From Halomonas sp. (GTDB taxonomy: Bacteria; Pseudomonadota; Gammaproteobacteria; Pseudomonadales; Oleiphilaceae), in assembly GCA_007135745.1 (NCBI GenBank), contig SLIH01000446.1, positions 1 through 10,042 on the forward strand: 10,042 nt of DNA, written 5' to 3'. The notes under the pieces were generated by a model. The model saw nothing but the letters and a program-made list of their open reading frames with translations, did not search any database and was not told the origin of the DNA. Position 1 is the first letter of the stretch. Each line of letters starts with the position of its first letter. Below, piece after piece: positions 1 through 7,255 of this stretch. Position numbers and translations under genes: made by a program.

Positions 1-2061
1 GTGCTCGTGGTGGTACCGGAACCATTGATCCATCAATGGTTCGTGGAGATGCTGCGGCGTTTCAACCTGCATTTTGCGATTTTCGACCAGAGCCGACTCG
101 ACGCCCTGAACGAGGAGGACAACCCTTTTGAGACGGAACAGCTGGTACTGTGCAGCCTGCCCTTTTTGAGCGACAGCGAGTCCGTGCTGGAACAGGCCCG
201 TGGGGCGGGCTGGGACATGCTCGTGGTCGACGAGGCACACCATCTGCATTACGACCCGCAGAATCCCGGCAGCGAATACGCCACGGTGGAAAGCCTGGCA
301 CTGGAAACGCCCGGCCTGCTTCTGCTGACGGCAACCCCGGATCAGGTCGGCCTGGAAAGTCATTTTGCCCGCCTGCGCCTGATCGACCCGGTGCGATTCG
401 ACGACCCCGGGCGTTTTCGTGAAGAAATCAGCAGCCATAACGGGCTGGCGGAACAACATGAGGTGCTCTTCCGCCACAGTCGCGAGGACGTGGGCGGCTT
501 CCCCGAGCGTCAGATTCAACCCGCCCCGTTAAGTGCCGATCCGGAGTTCAGGAAACTCAGCACCCTTGAGGGAACCGATGGGCTCTATCCGGAATTGGCA
601 ATTGACGAAGAGGACTGGTTGCGACTGGACCCCCGGGTCGGCTGGCTGGAAAACACACTCAAGGAACTCAAACCGGAAAAGGTCCTGGTCATCTGTGCTC
701 ACGCCCGGACTGCCCAGGCACTGGAAAAGCACCTGCAGCTGCGCGCAGGCATCCGCAGTGCGGCGTTTTTCGAGCAGCTCAGCATCATTGAGCGGGACCG
801 GGCTGCGGCCTGGTTTGCGGACGAGGAGCAGGGAGCCCAGGCGCTGATCTGTTCCGAGATTGGCAGCGAGGGTCGCAACTTCCAGTTCGCACGACACCTG
901 GTCCTGTTCGACCTTCCGGAAAACCCGGATCTTCTGGAACAACGCATCGGACGACTCGACCGCATCGGTCAGGGCGAACGCATCCACCTCCACGTCCCCT
1001 ATCTCGAGGACAGTGCCCAGGCCGTGCTTTTCCACTGGTATCACCAGGGCCTCAATGCCTTCCGCCAATATTGTCCCGTGGGCGTTGCAGTGCACGAAAA
1101 ACTCGCGCAACGGCTCCACGACGCCATGGCGCAACCGGCGCAACCCGTTCAGCAATTGCTGGATCTGACGGCCAGGACCTGCGAAGAGCTACAGAAAGCC
1201 CTGGGCGAGGAACGCCGCACCCTGCATGCCACCGACGAGCAGGAGCGTGCCCGGGCCCAACAGCTCATCGAGGAAATCCAGAATGAGGAGCAAAGCGGCC
1301 AACTGGACGATTACCTGACCGATCTGTTCAACCAGTACGGTGTCCTGCAGGAAGAAACCGGAGAAAAAACCTGGTTCCTGCGCCCCACGGAACACCTGCG
1401 TACCGACCGCTTCCCCGGGCTGTCCGAAGAAGGCCTGTCTGCTACCACAGACCGCCGTACGGCCATTACCAGGGAGGACCTGACCTTCCTCAGCTGGGAA
1501 CACCCCATGGTGGAGGAAGCCATGGACATGACACTGGACTCGGAATTCGGCAACGCCGCCCTGATTACCCTGAACCTGAAAGGAGTGCAGCCCGGAACCC
1601 TGATGCTGGAAAGCCTCCATGCCATTCACTGCCCGGCCCCGCGCCAACTCCAGATCGGTCGCTTTCTGCCACTGAGCCCGGTGCGGCTGTTGCTCACGGG
1701 AGACGGTCGCGATCTCAGCACCATGCTCAGCCACGACAAGCTCAACGAACTGGGGGGACGCATCAAGCGCAAGAACGCCCAGCAGATCCTGCCCAGGCTG
1801 CGGGATGACATCGAAGCCCTGCTTCCGAACGCCCAGGAATTGGCCGAAGCCCAGTTGCCCAGCGCCCTCGCCCGGGCAAAGGAAGCCGTGACCGCCCATT
1901 ACGACCAGGAAATCGATGCCCTCTCGGCCCTGAGCATCCTCAGCGAAGAAAAGCGGCAACAGCGCATTGCCATTCTGCGTGGACGCAGGGACGAAGCGAT
2001 CGAGGCCATAGCCCGGGCCGGGGTTCGGCTGGAGGGACTGCGGGTGGTGCTGACCACCTGA
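1..2061 (+). CDS. rapA: RNA polymerase-associated ATPase RapA (HepA), 5'-truncated by window edge
   Basis: This is a Swi2/Snf2-type ATPase that binds RNA polymerase and promotes its recycling after transcription. The 686 visible codons align with E. coli RapA from memory almost to the C-terminus. Helicase motifs appear in order: DEAH box (visible residues 77-80), motif III TATP (110-113), the motif V region GSEGRNFQ (about 288-295), and motif VI EQRIGRLDRIGQ (313-324) with its arginine fingers. The RapA-specific C-terminal region follows, with signatures such as FPGLSEEG, WEHP and RFLPLSPVR. The first codon GTG corresponds to an internal valine of the conserved VLxxVPE segment, so it is not the true start. 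The N-terminal Tudor-like domains and the Walker A motif lie upstream of the window. Compared with E. coli RapA, the linker around visible residues 143-154 and the segment around 178-211 look shorter. A 124-nt gap follows before the next gene, with no convincing intrinsic terminator. Confidence 0.96.
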   Translation: MLVVVPEPLIHQWFVEMLRRFNLHFAIFDQSRLDALNEEDNPFETEQLVLCSLPFLSDSESVLEQARGAGWDMLVVDEAHHLHYDPQNPGSEYATVESLALETPGLLLLTATPDQVGLESHFARLRLIDPVRFDDPGRFREEISSHNGLAEQHEVLFRHSREDVGGFPERQIQPAPLSADPEFRKLSTLEGTDGLYPELAIDEEDWLRLDPRVGWLENTLKELKPEKVLVICAHARTAQALEKHLQLRAGIRSAAFFEQLSIIERDRAAAWFADEEQGAQALICSEIGSEGRNFQFARHLVLFDLPENPDLLEQRIGRLDRIGQGERIHLHVPYLEDSAQAVLFHWYHQGLNAFRQYCPVGVAVHEKLAQRLHDAMAQPAQPVQQLLDLTARTCEELQKALGEERRTLHATDEQERARAQQLIEEIQNEEQSGQLDDYLTDLFNQYGVLQEETGEKTWFLRPTEHLRTDRFPGLSEEGLSATTDRRTAITREDLTFLSWEHPMVEEAMDMTLDSEFGNAALITLNLKGVQPGTLMLESLHAIHCPAPRQLQIGRFLPLSPVRLLLTGDGRDLSTMLSHDKLNELGGRIKRKNAQQILPRLRDDIEALLPNAQELAEAQLPSALARAKEAVTAHYDQEIDALSALSILSEEKRQQRIAILRGRRDEAIEAIARAGVRLEGLRVVLTT

Positions 2062-2116
2062 ACCCCAGGGAACCCCATTTGAGCTGATCCGTCAATCAAG
2101 AGCGTGATCCAGGCCA

Positions 2117-2145
2117 TTGTGCCCATTTCAGCTTTGCCCTAGGCT
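2117..2145 (+). promoter_or_regulatory. possible sigma-70 promoter upstream of the efflux adaptor gene
   Basis: TTGTGC (2117-2122) and TAGGCT (2140-2145) are separated by 17 nt. Each matches the sigma-70 consensus at only about half of its positions, so this is a weak candidate. Its location in the 124-nt gap between rapA and the adaptor gene is suitable. Read-through from rapA is an alternative. No operator-like palindrome is obvious here. Confidence 0.2.
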
Positions 2146-2185
2146 TGGCGCTGTCGCTTTGGAGCCAGGCAGAGAACAATAAATC

Positions 2186-3442
2186 ATGACCGAGACATCT
2201 CCCCGTCGTAAATGGGCCGTTTCCGCGGCCGTGATTCTGGCTACCTTCCTGGTTGTGCTGCTGATGATGGCCACCCGCCCCGAGCCACCGGATGCCGTAA
2301 CGGAGGAACGTGCCTGGCCGGTTGCCGCCACAACGGTCTCGCCCGATGCCCATCGTCCCCGGCTCCAGCTCCAGGGATTTCTCGAGTCACCCCGCACGGT
2401 GACCCTGAAAGCGGCCGTCGAGGCCGATGTAGCGCACATCGAGCACGACGAAGGCGAAAGCGTCGCCGAAGGGGCCCTGGTGCTGAAACTCGACGAAGCC
2501 GATAACCGGCTGGCACTGGAACAGCGCGAAGGTGATCTCGCCGAACTGCAGGCCCAGAAGCGTATCGACCAACGGCGGGTGGAGGCTGACCGGGAAGAGC
2601 TGGCCATTGAGCGTGAACTGCTCGAGCTGGCCCAGCGCGAAGCCCAGCGTCTCCAGAATCTGAGTGAATCACAGCATGTTTCGCAGTCGGATCTGGAACG
2701 CGCCAACCGCGAACTCGAGCGCCAGAAGCTGGCAGTGACCTCGCGTCAGTTTGCCGTGGATACGGCCGAAGAACGCCTGCAGCAGGCCGACGCCCGACTG
2801 CGCCAGGCCCAGGCCGCCCGCGATCGAGCCCAGCTCAATCTCGAACGCACCGATATTCGGGCCCCCTTTCGAGCTCGCATAGCCGCCCTTGAAACCGCAC
2901 CCGGAGACCGGGTCGCGCCAGGCACGCCGTTGGCCAGGCTGTACGATCTGGACCGCCTGGAAGTCCGGGCCCAGGTCCCTTCTACGTGGCTGCCACAGCT
3001 TCGTCGTGCCAGGGACAATGGTGACCTTGAGGCGCAAGCGCGGATCGACGGCGAAACCGTACCCCTGAGCCTTTCCCGTTTGGCCGGTCAGGCACAACGC
3101 GGCGAAGGCGGTGCCCAGGCTCTGTTCGCTGTCAGCAACGGCATCGACGATCTGATTCTCGGGCGCTTTGCCGACGTGCGTATCGACCTGAGCCCCGAGC
3201 CTGATACCTACCTGTTACCATTCGAGGCGCTTTACGAAACCAATCGCATCTATCGCATACAGGATGAGCGCCTCGAGGCAATCCAGGTGGAGACCCGCGG
3301 TCGCTCGCCCATGCCCGACGGCCGCCCTGGTGTACTCGTGCACTCTCCTGAGCTCAGCGGCGAGCAGACCATACTCGCCACCCAGCTGCCCCAGGCGATG
3401 AATCGCCTGCGCGTGCAGATCACAGATACCCAGGCAGACTGA
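2186..3442 (+). CDS. efflux RND transporter periplasmic adaptor subunit (HlyD/AcrA-type membrane fusion protein)
   Basis: This is a 418-residue adaptor that would link the downstream inner-membrane RND pump to a TolC-like outer-membrane channel. Visible architecture: a short positively charged N-terminus, one membrane anchor (residues about 10-29) without a lipobox cysteine, the first half of a lipoyl domain (about 73-103), a long charged alpha-helical hairpin (about 107-219, rich in E, Q, R and A), the second lipoyl half beginning with TDIRAP (about 222-255), then beta-barrel and membrane-proximal regions. At the hairpin tip, R155, L159 and S166 fit the RxxxLxxxxxxS spacing known in adaptors that dock TolC-family channels. 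The ATG at 2186 is chosen because it directly precedes the membrane anchor; the ribosome binding site before it is weak. The stop lies 11 nt before the pump's ATG, so the two genes are almost certainly co-transcribed. The substrate cannot be read from sequence. Confidence 0.93.
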   Translation: MTETSPRRKWAVSAAVILATFLVVLLMMATRPEPPDAVTEERAWPVAATTVSPDAHRPRLQLQGFLESPRTVTLKAAVEADVAHIEHDEGESVAEGALVLKLDEADNRLALEQREGDLAELQAQKRIDQRRVEADREELAIERELLELAQREAQRLQNLSESQHVSQSDLERANRELERQKLAVTSRQFAVDTAEERLQQADARLRQAQAARDRAQLNLERTDIRAPFRARIAALETAPGDRVAPGTPLARLYDLDRLEVRAQVPSTWLPQLRRARDNGDLEAQARIDGETVPLSLSRLAGQAQRGEGGAQALFAVSNGIDDLILGRFADVRIDLSPEPDTYLLPFEALYETNRIYRIQDERLEAIQVETRGRSPMPDGRPGVLVHSPELSGEQTILATQLPQAMNRLRVQITDTQAD

Positions 3443-3443
3443 C

Positions 3444-3448
3444 GGGGG
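3444..3448 (+). promoter_or_regulatory. ribosome binding site deciding the RND pump start
   Basis: A run of five G residues lies 5 nt before the ATG at 3454. An in-frame GTG at 3448 would add only two residues (Met-Pro) and would overlap this purine run, leaving no properly spaced Shine-Dalgarno sequence. The ATG at 3454 is therefore preferred. Confidence 0.5.
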
Positions 3449-3453
3449 TGCCC

Positions 3454-6400
3454 ATGGATAGCGCCGCGGAACGCTCCTGGATTGCGCGCACGGCCCGCCA
3501 CCCGGTGGCGGCCAACCTCATCATGATCCTGATGATGGTCTCCGGCCTCTGGTCGCTGAATCAGCTCAACACTCAGTTCTTTCCCACGTTCGAGCTGGAC
3601 TTCGTCACCGTTCAGGTGCAGTGGCGCGGCGCTTCCGCCGAGGACGTGGCTGATGCCATTACGTCACCGCTGGAGGATGAGCTGCGCGACGTGGATGATC
3701 TGCGCGAAATGACTTCGACATCGGCCGAAGGGCAGTCAGTCATCGTGCTGGAACTGGAGGAAGGCGCCGATATCACCCAAGCCACCGAGTCAATCAAGGA
3801 CCGTGTGGCCCGGGTGCCCAACCTGCCGGAAGACGCACGCGAACCCACCGTCAGCCGGGTGGTACGGTACGACCCCATTGCCAGCCTGGTGGTCAAGGGC
3901 GACCTGACGGAACAGGAGCTGCGTGAACTCAGCTACCGACTGGAAGAGGAGCTGCTTGACCGGGGCGTGACACGTATCGAATTCGAGGGCCTGGCGGACC
4001 AGGAAATCGAAATCAATATCGGTCAGTCCCGGCTCAACGATATGGGACTGACCTTTGCCGATCTGGCGGGCCGGATCCGGGCCCAGAGCCTGGACATGCC
4101 GGCCGGTGAAGCCGGCGAACAGGATGTGGCGCGACAACTGCGCGGACTCGATCAGGCTCGCTCCGCGGACGATTTTTCCCGTCTCCCCCTGACTCTGGGC
4201 GACGCCGGCACCGTTCTGCTGGGAGATGTAGCATCGGTTCGCCAGCAGGCGCGCGACAACCAGGTCCGAATCGTTTTCCAGGGCGAACCCGGTGTGGAAA
4301 TGCTGCTGCAGCGTGCCGAACGTGAGGATGCCCTGGCCGCGGCCCGCATTCTGGAAGAGTTCATGAGCGAACACGCCGGCTCACTGCCGGATTCCGTGGA
4401 ACTCATGGTCATGGACGAATTCTGGCAGTTCCTCAACGAGCGTATTGCGCTGCTGCTGGAGAACGGCTTTTTCGGGTTGATCCTGGTCATCGCCGTGCTT
4501 TTTGCCTTCCTCTCCGGACGGGTGGCCGTCTGGGTCGCACTGGGTATTCCCACCTCTTTTCTGGCGGCCATGACGGTTCTGTTTTTTACTGGCGGCAGCA
4601 TCAACATGCTGTCGCTCTTCGCCCTGATCATGACCCTGGGTATCATTGTCGATAACGCCATCGTCGTGGGCGAGAACAGCCTCTACCGCTATCAGTCGGG
4701 TGAAGATCCAACCGAAGCGGCGATCAACGGAGCCCGGCGCATGGCTGTGCCGGTCATGGCCGCGTCGCTGACCACCATCGCGGCCTTCCTGCCACTGATG
4801 CTGATTGGCGGCCCCATCGGCAACATCCTTTTTGCCATTCCGCTGGTGGTGATCTGCGTCATCATTGCCGCAGTGATTCAGGCCTTTCTCATTCTCCCGG
4901 GGCACCTGCGCCGAGCCTTCGAAAGAGGCCACAATCTCAAGCCGGGCCCCACCCGCCAGAAGATCGACAACGCCTTCAACCGATTCCGTGACGGCGCATT
5001 CCGAAGCGCCGTGGAACGGGCGCTGGACTTCCGCTGGGCAACCATACTTGCCTCGGTAGGCGTTCTCATCGTCGCGGTGGCCCTGGTTCCCTCCGGGCGG
5101 CTCAATTTCACCTTTTTCCCCAATGTGGAAGGCAACATAGTTTTCGCCAACGTCGATTTTGCCGCCGGCACCCCCCCCGAGCGCATAGAAAACTACCTTG
5201 AGCAGCTCGAAGCGTCGCTCCATGCCACGGAAGAGGCGCTGGACGAGGACCTGGTGATCGCTGCCCTGGTCAACAAGGGCCGCACCCAGGCATCGGACGA
5301 ACAGGATGCGCGGCGCGGTGACCGATTTGGCTCCATCAAGGTGGAATTGGTCTCGCCTGGAGACCGGGACGTGCGAAACCGGGAATTCATCCGGGCCTGG
5401 GAGGAAAACGCACCTCAGGCACCAGGCCTGGAAAATCTGACGATAAGGGAACGCGGCACCGGACCACCGGGGGCCGACATTGATGTCCGCATGACGGGTG
5501 CGTTGGCGCCGGAGCTTAAGGAAGCCTCGCTGCGACTGCAGGATCATCTGCGTCAGATTGAAGGGGTCAGCGGCATCAGCGATGATCTGCCCCAGGGTCC
5601 GGAACAGTGGATCTACCGACTCAATGAGCAGGGGCGAGCGCTGGGGCTGACCAACAACGAACTCGGCAGCCAACTCAGGGCCGCCTATTCCGGTGAACTG
5701 GTCCAGATCTACCACCACCGCCGAGATGAAATGGAAGTCTGGGTCAGACTGGAAGAGGCCAGCCGGGACCGTCTGGGCGCGCTGGATGATTTTCACATTC
5801 GAACGCCAGCTGGCGAGCAGGTTCTGCTGAGCAACGTCGCCGACATCGAAACCCGCCGCAGCTTCGAATCCCTGCGTCATTTTGAGGGGCGACTGGCCGT
5901 GCGTGTGTCTGCGGATGTGGATGCGGAAATCGCCAACGCCAATCGTATTCTTGCCAGTCTGGAAAGCGATTTTCTGCCGGAATTGAGCCAGAAATACGGA
6001 CTTCAGACCGCCTTTGAAGGCCAGGCGGCGGATCAGGAGGAAACCCTGGAGGACATGCGTAACGGGCTGCTGCTGGCGCTGGCGCTGATCTATCTGATCC
6101 TGGCCTTCGTGTTCAAATCCTACGGCTGGCCCATCCTGGTGATGACGGTCATACCCTTTGGCGCCATTGGTGCCTTCGTGGGCCACTACCTCATGGGCTT
6201 CGATCTCAGTATTCTATCGCTTTTCGGGCTTTTCGGTCTTTCCGGCATCGTGGTCAACAACTCCATCATTCTGGTGACCTTTTACCGGGAGCTACGCGAC
6301 CGGGCTCCGGAACAACCTCCCGAGGAAGCGCTCGTGGAGGCCTCATGCCTGCGCCTGCGTCCGGTTCTGGTGACTTCCCTCACCACCATAGGGGGGCTGC

Positions 6401-6564
6401 TGCCGCTGATCTTTGAACAATCGGTGCAGGCACAGTTCCTGATACCCATGGCCATCGCCATCGCCTTCGGCCTGGCCGTCGCCACGGGGATTGTGCTGTT
6501 TCTGGTTCCGGCCATGCTGGCCATCTATGAGAATGCGGTGAGGAAGATTCAGCGCAGCCTATAG
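3454..6564 (+). CDS. efflux RND transporter permease subunit (AcrB/HAE-type pump)
   Basis: This is a 1036-residue inner-membrane pump, a normal length for an RND drug or lipophile exporter. The duplicated RND layout is visible. TM1 (about 18-36) is followed by a first periplasmic domain opening with FFPTFELDFV. TM2-TM6 (about 338-480) come next, then a linker and TM7 (about 530-547), a second periplasmic domain, and TM8-TM12 (about 871-1022). TM4 has GIIVDNAIVVGEN, in which D400 matches AcrB Asp407 and N401 replaces Asp408. TM10 has GIVVNNSIILV, in which N935 takes the place of AcrB Lys940. The AcrB-type proton relay is therefore not fully conserved, although such variants occur in other RND subfamilies. 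The gene sits 11 nt behind its adaptor. No outer-membrane factor gene lies beside it, so a TolC-like protein encoded elsewhere is expected. The substrate is unknown. An alternative GTG start lies at 3448. Confidence 0.95.
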   Translation: MDSAAERSWIARTARHPVAANLIMILMMVSGLWSLNQLNTQFFPTFELDFVTVQVQWRGASAEDVADAITSPLEDELRDVDDLREMTSTSAEGQSVIVLELEEGADITQATESIKDRVARVPNLPEDAREPTVSRVVRYDPIASLVVKGDLTEQELRELSYRLEEELLDRGVTRIEFEGLADQEIEINIGQSRLNDMGLTFADLAGRIRAQSLDMPAGEAGEQDVARQLRGLDQARSADDFSRLPLTLGDAGTVLLGDVASVRQQARDNQVRIVFQGEPGVEMLLQRAEREDALAAARILEEFMSEHAGSLPDSVELMVMDEFWQFLNERIALLLENGFFGLILVIAVLFAFLSGRVAVWVALGIPTSFLAAMTVLFFTGGSINMLSLFALIMTLGIIVDNAIVVGENSLYRYQSGEDPTEAAINGARRMAVPVMAASLTTIAAFLPLMLIGGPIGNILFAIPLVVICVIIAAVIQAFLILPGHLRRAFERGHNLKPGPTRQKIDNAFNRFRDGAFRSAVERALDFRWATILASVGVLIVAVALVPSGRLNFTFFPNVEGNIVFANVDFAAGTPPERIENYLEQLEASLHATEEALDEDLVIAALVNKGRTQASDEQDARRGDRFGSIKVELVSPGDRDVRNREFIRAWEENAPQAPGLENLTIRERGTGPPGADIDVRMTGALAPELKEASLRLQDHLRQIEGVSGISDDLPQGPEQWIYRLNEQGRALGLTNNELGSQLRAAYSGELVQIYHHRRDEMEVWVRLEEASRDRLGALDDFHIRTPAGEQVLLSNVADIETRRSFESLRHFEGRLAVRVSADVDAEIANANRILASLESDFLPELSQKYGLQTAFEGQAADQEETLEDMRNGLLLALALIYLILAFVFKSYGWPILVMTVIPFGAIGAFVGHYLMGFDLSILSLFGLFGLSGIVVNNSIILVTFYRELRDRAPEQPPEEALVEASCLRLRPVLVTSLTTIGGLLPLIFEQSVQAQFLIPMAIAIAFGLAVATGIVLFLVPAMLAIYENAVRKIQRSL

Positions 6565-6566
6565 CA

Positions 6567-6589
6567 ACCCGCCCCTGAGCGGGGCGGGT
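6567..6589. terminator. GC-rich hairpin between convergent genes, probable terminator
   Basis: A perfect 9-bp stem (ACCCGCCCC paired with GGGGCGGGT) encloses a 5-nt loop and begins 3 nt after the pump's stop codon. No T-run follows on either strand, so it is not a textbook intrinsic terminator. Its position between two genes that end towards each other suggests a bidirectional transcription stop or a 3'-end stabilising structure. Confidence 0.6.
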
Positions 6590-6614
6590 ACATGACCATT
6601 GGGAAGGCGGTGTA

Positions 6615-7028
6615 TCAGGCCTGGATATCGATGTTGGTGCCGAGTGCTTCGTCCGCATCCACGGACTGCTGCCCCGTCACCGCACTGTTCTCCGGTGAAT
6701 TCAGACCTGCTGCATCGCGCTGTCCGGGCTCATCTGCCCGGGCGGGCTGAGTGCCGAAATCTGCCGAAGCGAAGGTCGCGGCCGTGTTGGTGTCGGTCGC
6801 CGAAGCATCCGCAATGGTTTCGCCGCTGGCTGCGGCAGATTCTCGACCCTGCTGGGAAATCTGGACACTCACGTCCGCCGGTGGCCGCGCACCGCCTTCA
6901 GCGCGAAGTTCTTCCCGCCGTTCCTGGCCCTGGGGTTGTGCCGTCGCCTGCTGGCCGGGGCGGGGCTGGGATTGATTGGCGGCCTCGCGCACCAGATTCG
7001 CTGTCTGGGGATTAATACCTTCGGGCAT
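6615..7028 (-). CDS. hypothetical acidic, low-complexity 137-residue protein
   Basis: I do not recognise a family. The protein has no signal peptide and no membrane segment, and is rich in Ala, Gln, Glu, Asp, Ser, Thr and Gly. It contains no Cys, His, Lys, Trp or Tyr, so it is probably largely disordered and acidic. A central stretch, VSVQISQQGRESAA (about residues 52-65), resembles the short 'hydrophobic-S-x-x-G/A-R' segment seen in many small gammaproteobacterial proteins, including some motility-related ones; this is only a loose resemblance. Evidence that it is real: ATG preceded by GAGG with 8-nt spacing, a termination hairpin shared with the convergent pump gene, and a divergent intergenic region upstream. 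A similarly long open frame on the opposite strand (6599-7015) lacks such signals and is Arg/Pro/Cys-rich like a shadow frame. Function is unassigned. Confidence 0.7.
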   Translation of the reverse strand: MPEGINPQTANLVREAANQSQPRPGQQATAQPQGQERREELRAEGGARPPADVSVQISQQGRESAAASGETIADASATDTNTAATFASADFGTQPARADEPGQRDAAGLNSPENSAVTGQQSVDADEALGTNIDIQA

Positions 7029-7036
7029 AACGAAGA

Positions 7037-7040
7037 CCTC
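7037..7040 (-). promoter_or_regulatory. ribosome binding site of the small hypothetical gene
   Basis: On the minus strand, GAGG lies 8 nt upstream of the ATG at 7028. It supports the minus-strand reading of this locus over the overlapping plus-strand frame. Confidence 0.6.
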
Positions 7041-7163
7041 ACTGCCTTCAAAACCTTATTTACCCTTCTATAGTGAACAACTTTTGACCAACCGTAAAGG
7101 GTGAGTCAGTTACCATTCTTTGCAACTTATTGCGGACAGACCCCCTAAAGCATAACGGACCCC

Positions 7164-7191
7164 TTGTCAGAGCGTTTCTCGGGAATACAAT
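7164..7191 (+). promoter_or_regulatory. sigma-70 promoter for fadE
   Basis: TTGTCA (7164-7169) matches the -35 consensus at 5 of 6 positions and TACAAT (7186-7191) matches the -10 consensus at 5 of 6, with 16-nt spacing. Transcription would start near 7198, giving a leader of roughly 58 nt before the fadE ATG. An imperfect palindrome, TTCTCGGGAA (7176-7185), lies inside the spacer and could be a repressor site; that part is inference. I see no clear match to the E. coli FadR or Pseudomonas PsrA operator patterns. Confidence 0.6.
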
Positions 7192-7244
7192 CCAACCCAT
7201 TGCTGATATCGTATACGCCACAGATTTTGCCATTGGCTAACAAC

Positions 7245-7249
7245 AGGGA
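7245..7249 (+). promoter_or_regulatory. ribosome binding site deciding the fadE start
   Basis: AGGGA ends 6 nt before the ATG at 7256. A TTG two codons upstream (7250) is in frame but abuts the Shine-Dalgarno sequence, so it cannot be the start. This sets the protein's N-terminus as MNLLIV. Confidence 0.75.
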
Positions 7250-7255
7250 TTGCTT

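Noticed and set aside
1189..1959. 256-codon open frame on the minus strand inside rapA
   Set aside because: Antisense shadow of conserved RapA C-terminal sequence.
2043..2058. GGTGGT-GCTG-ACCACC inverted repeat at the end of rapA
   Set aside because: Only a 6-bp stem, entirely within the last rapA codons and without a T-tract, so not supported as a terminator.
4381..6186. 601-codon open frame on the minus strand across the RND pump gene
   Set aside because: It lies wholly antisense to a clearly recognisable pump. Its His/Gln/Asp/Gly-rich translation is typical of the complement of membrane-protein codons in GC-rich DNA.
6592..6750. short plus-strand ATG frame of 52 codons after the pump
   Set aside because: No ribosome binding site, lies antisense to the hypothetical gene, and has no recognisable product.
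6599..7015. 138-codon plus-strand open frame overlapping the small hypothetical gene
   Set aside because: It has no Shine-Dalgarno sequence, starts just after a hairpin, and has an Arg/Pro/Cys-rich shadow-like composition. The minus-strand frame has a good ribosome binding site.
7060..7110. promoter for the minus-strand hypothetical gene
   Set aside because: AT-rich candidates such as TATAGA exist on the minus strand, but no -35 element at 16-18 nt spacing fits well enough to annotate.
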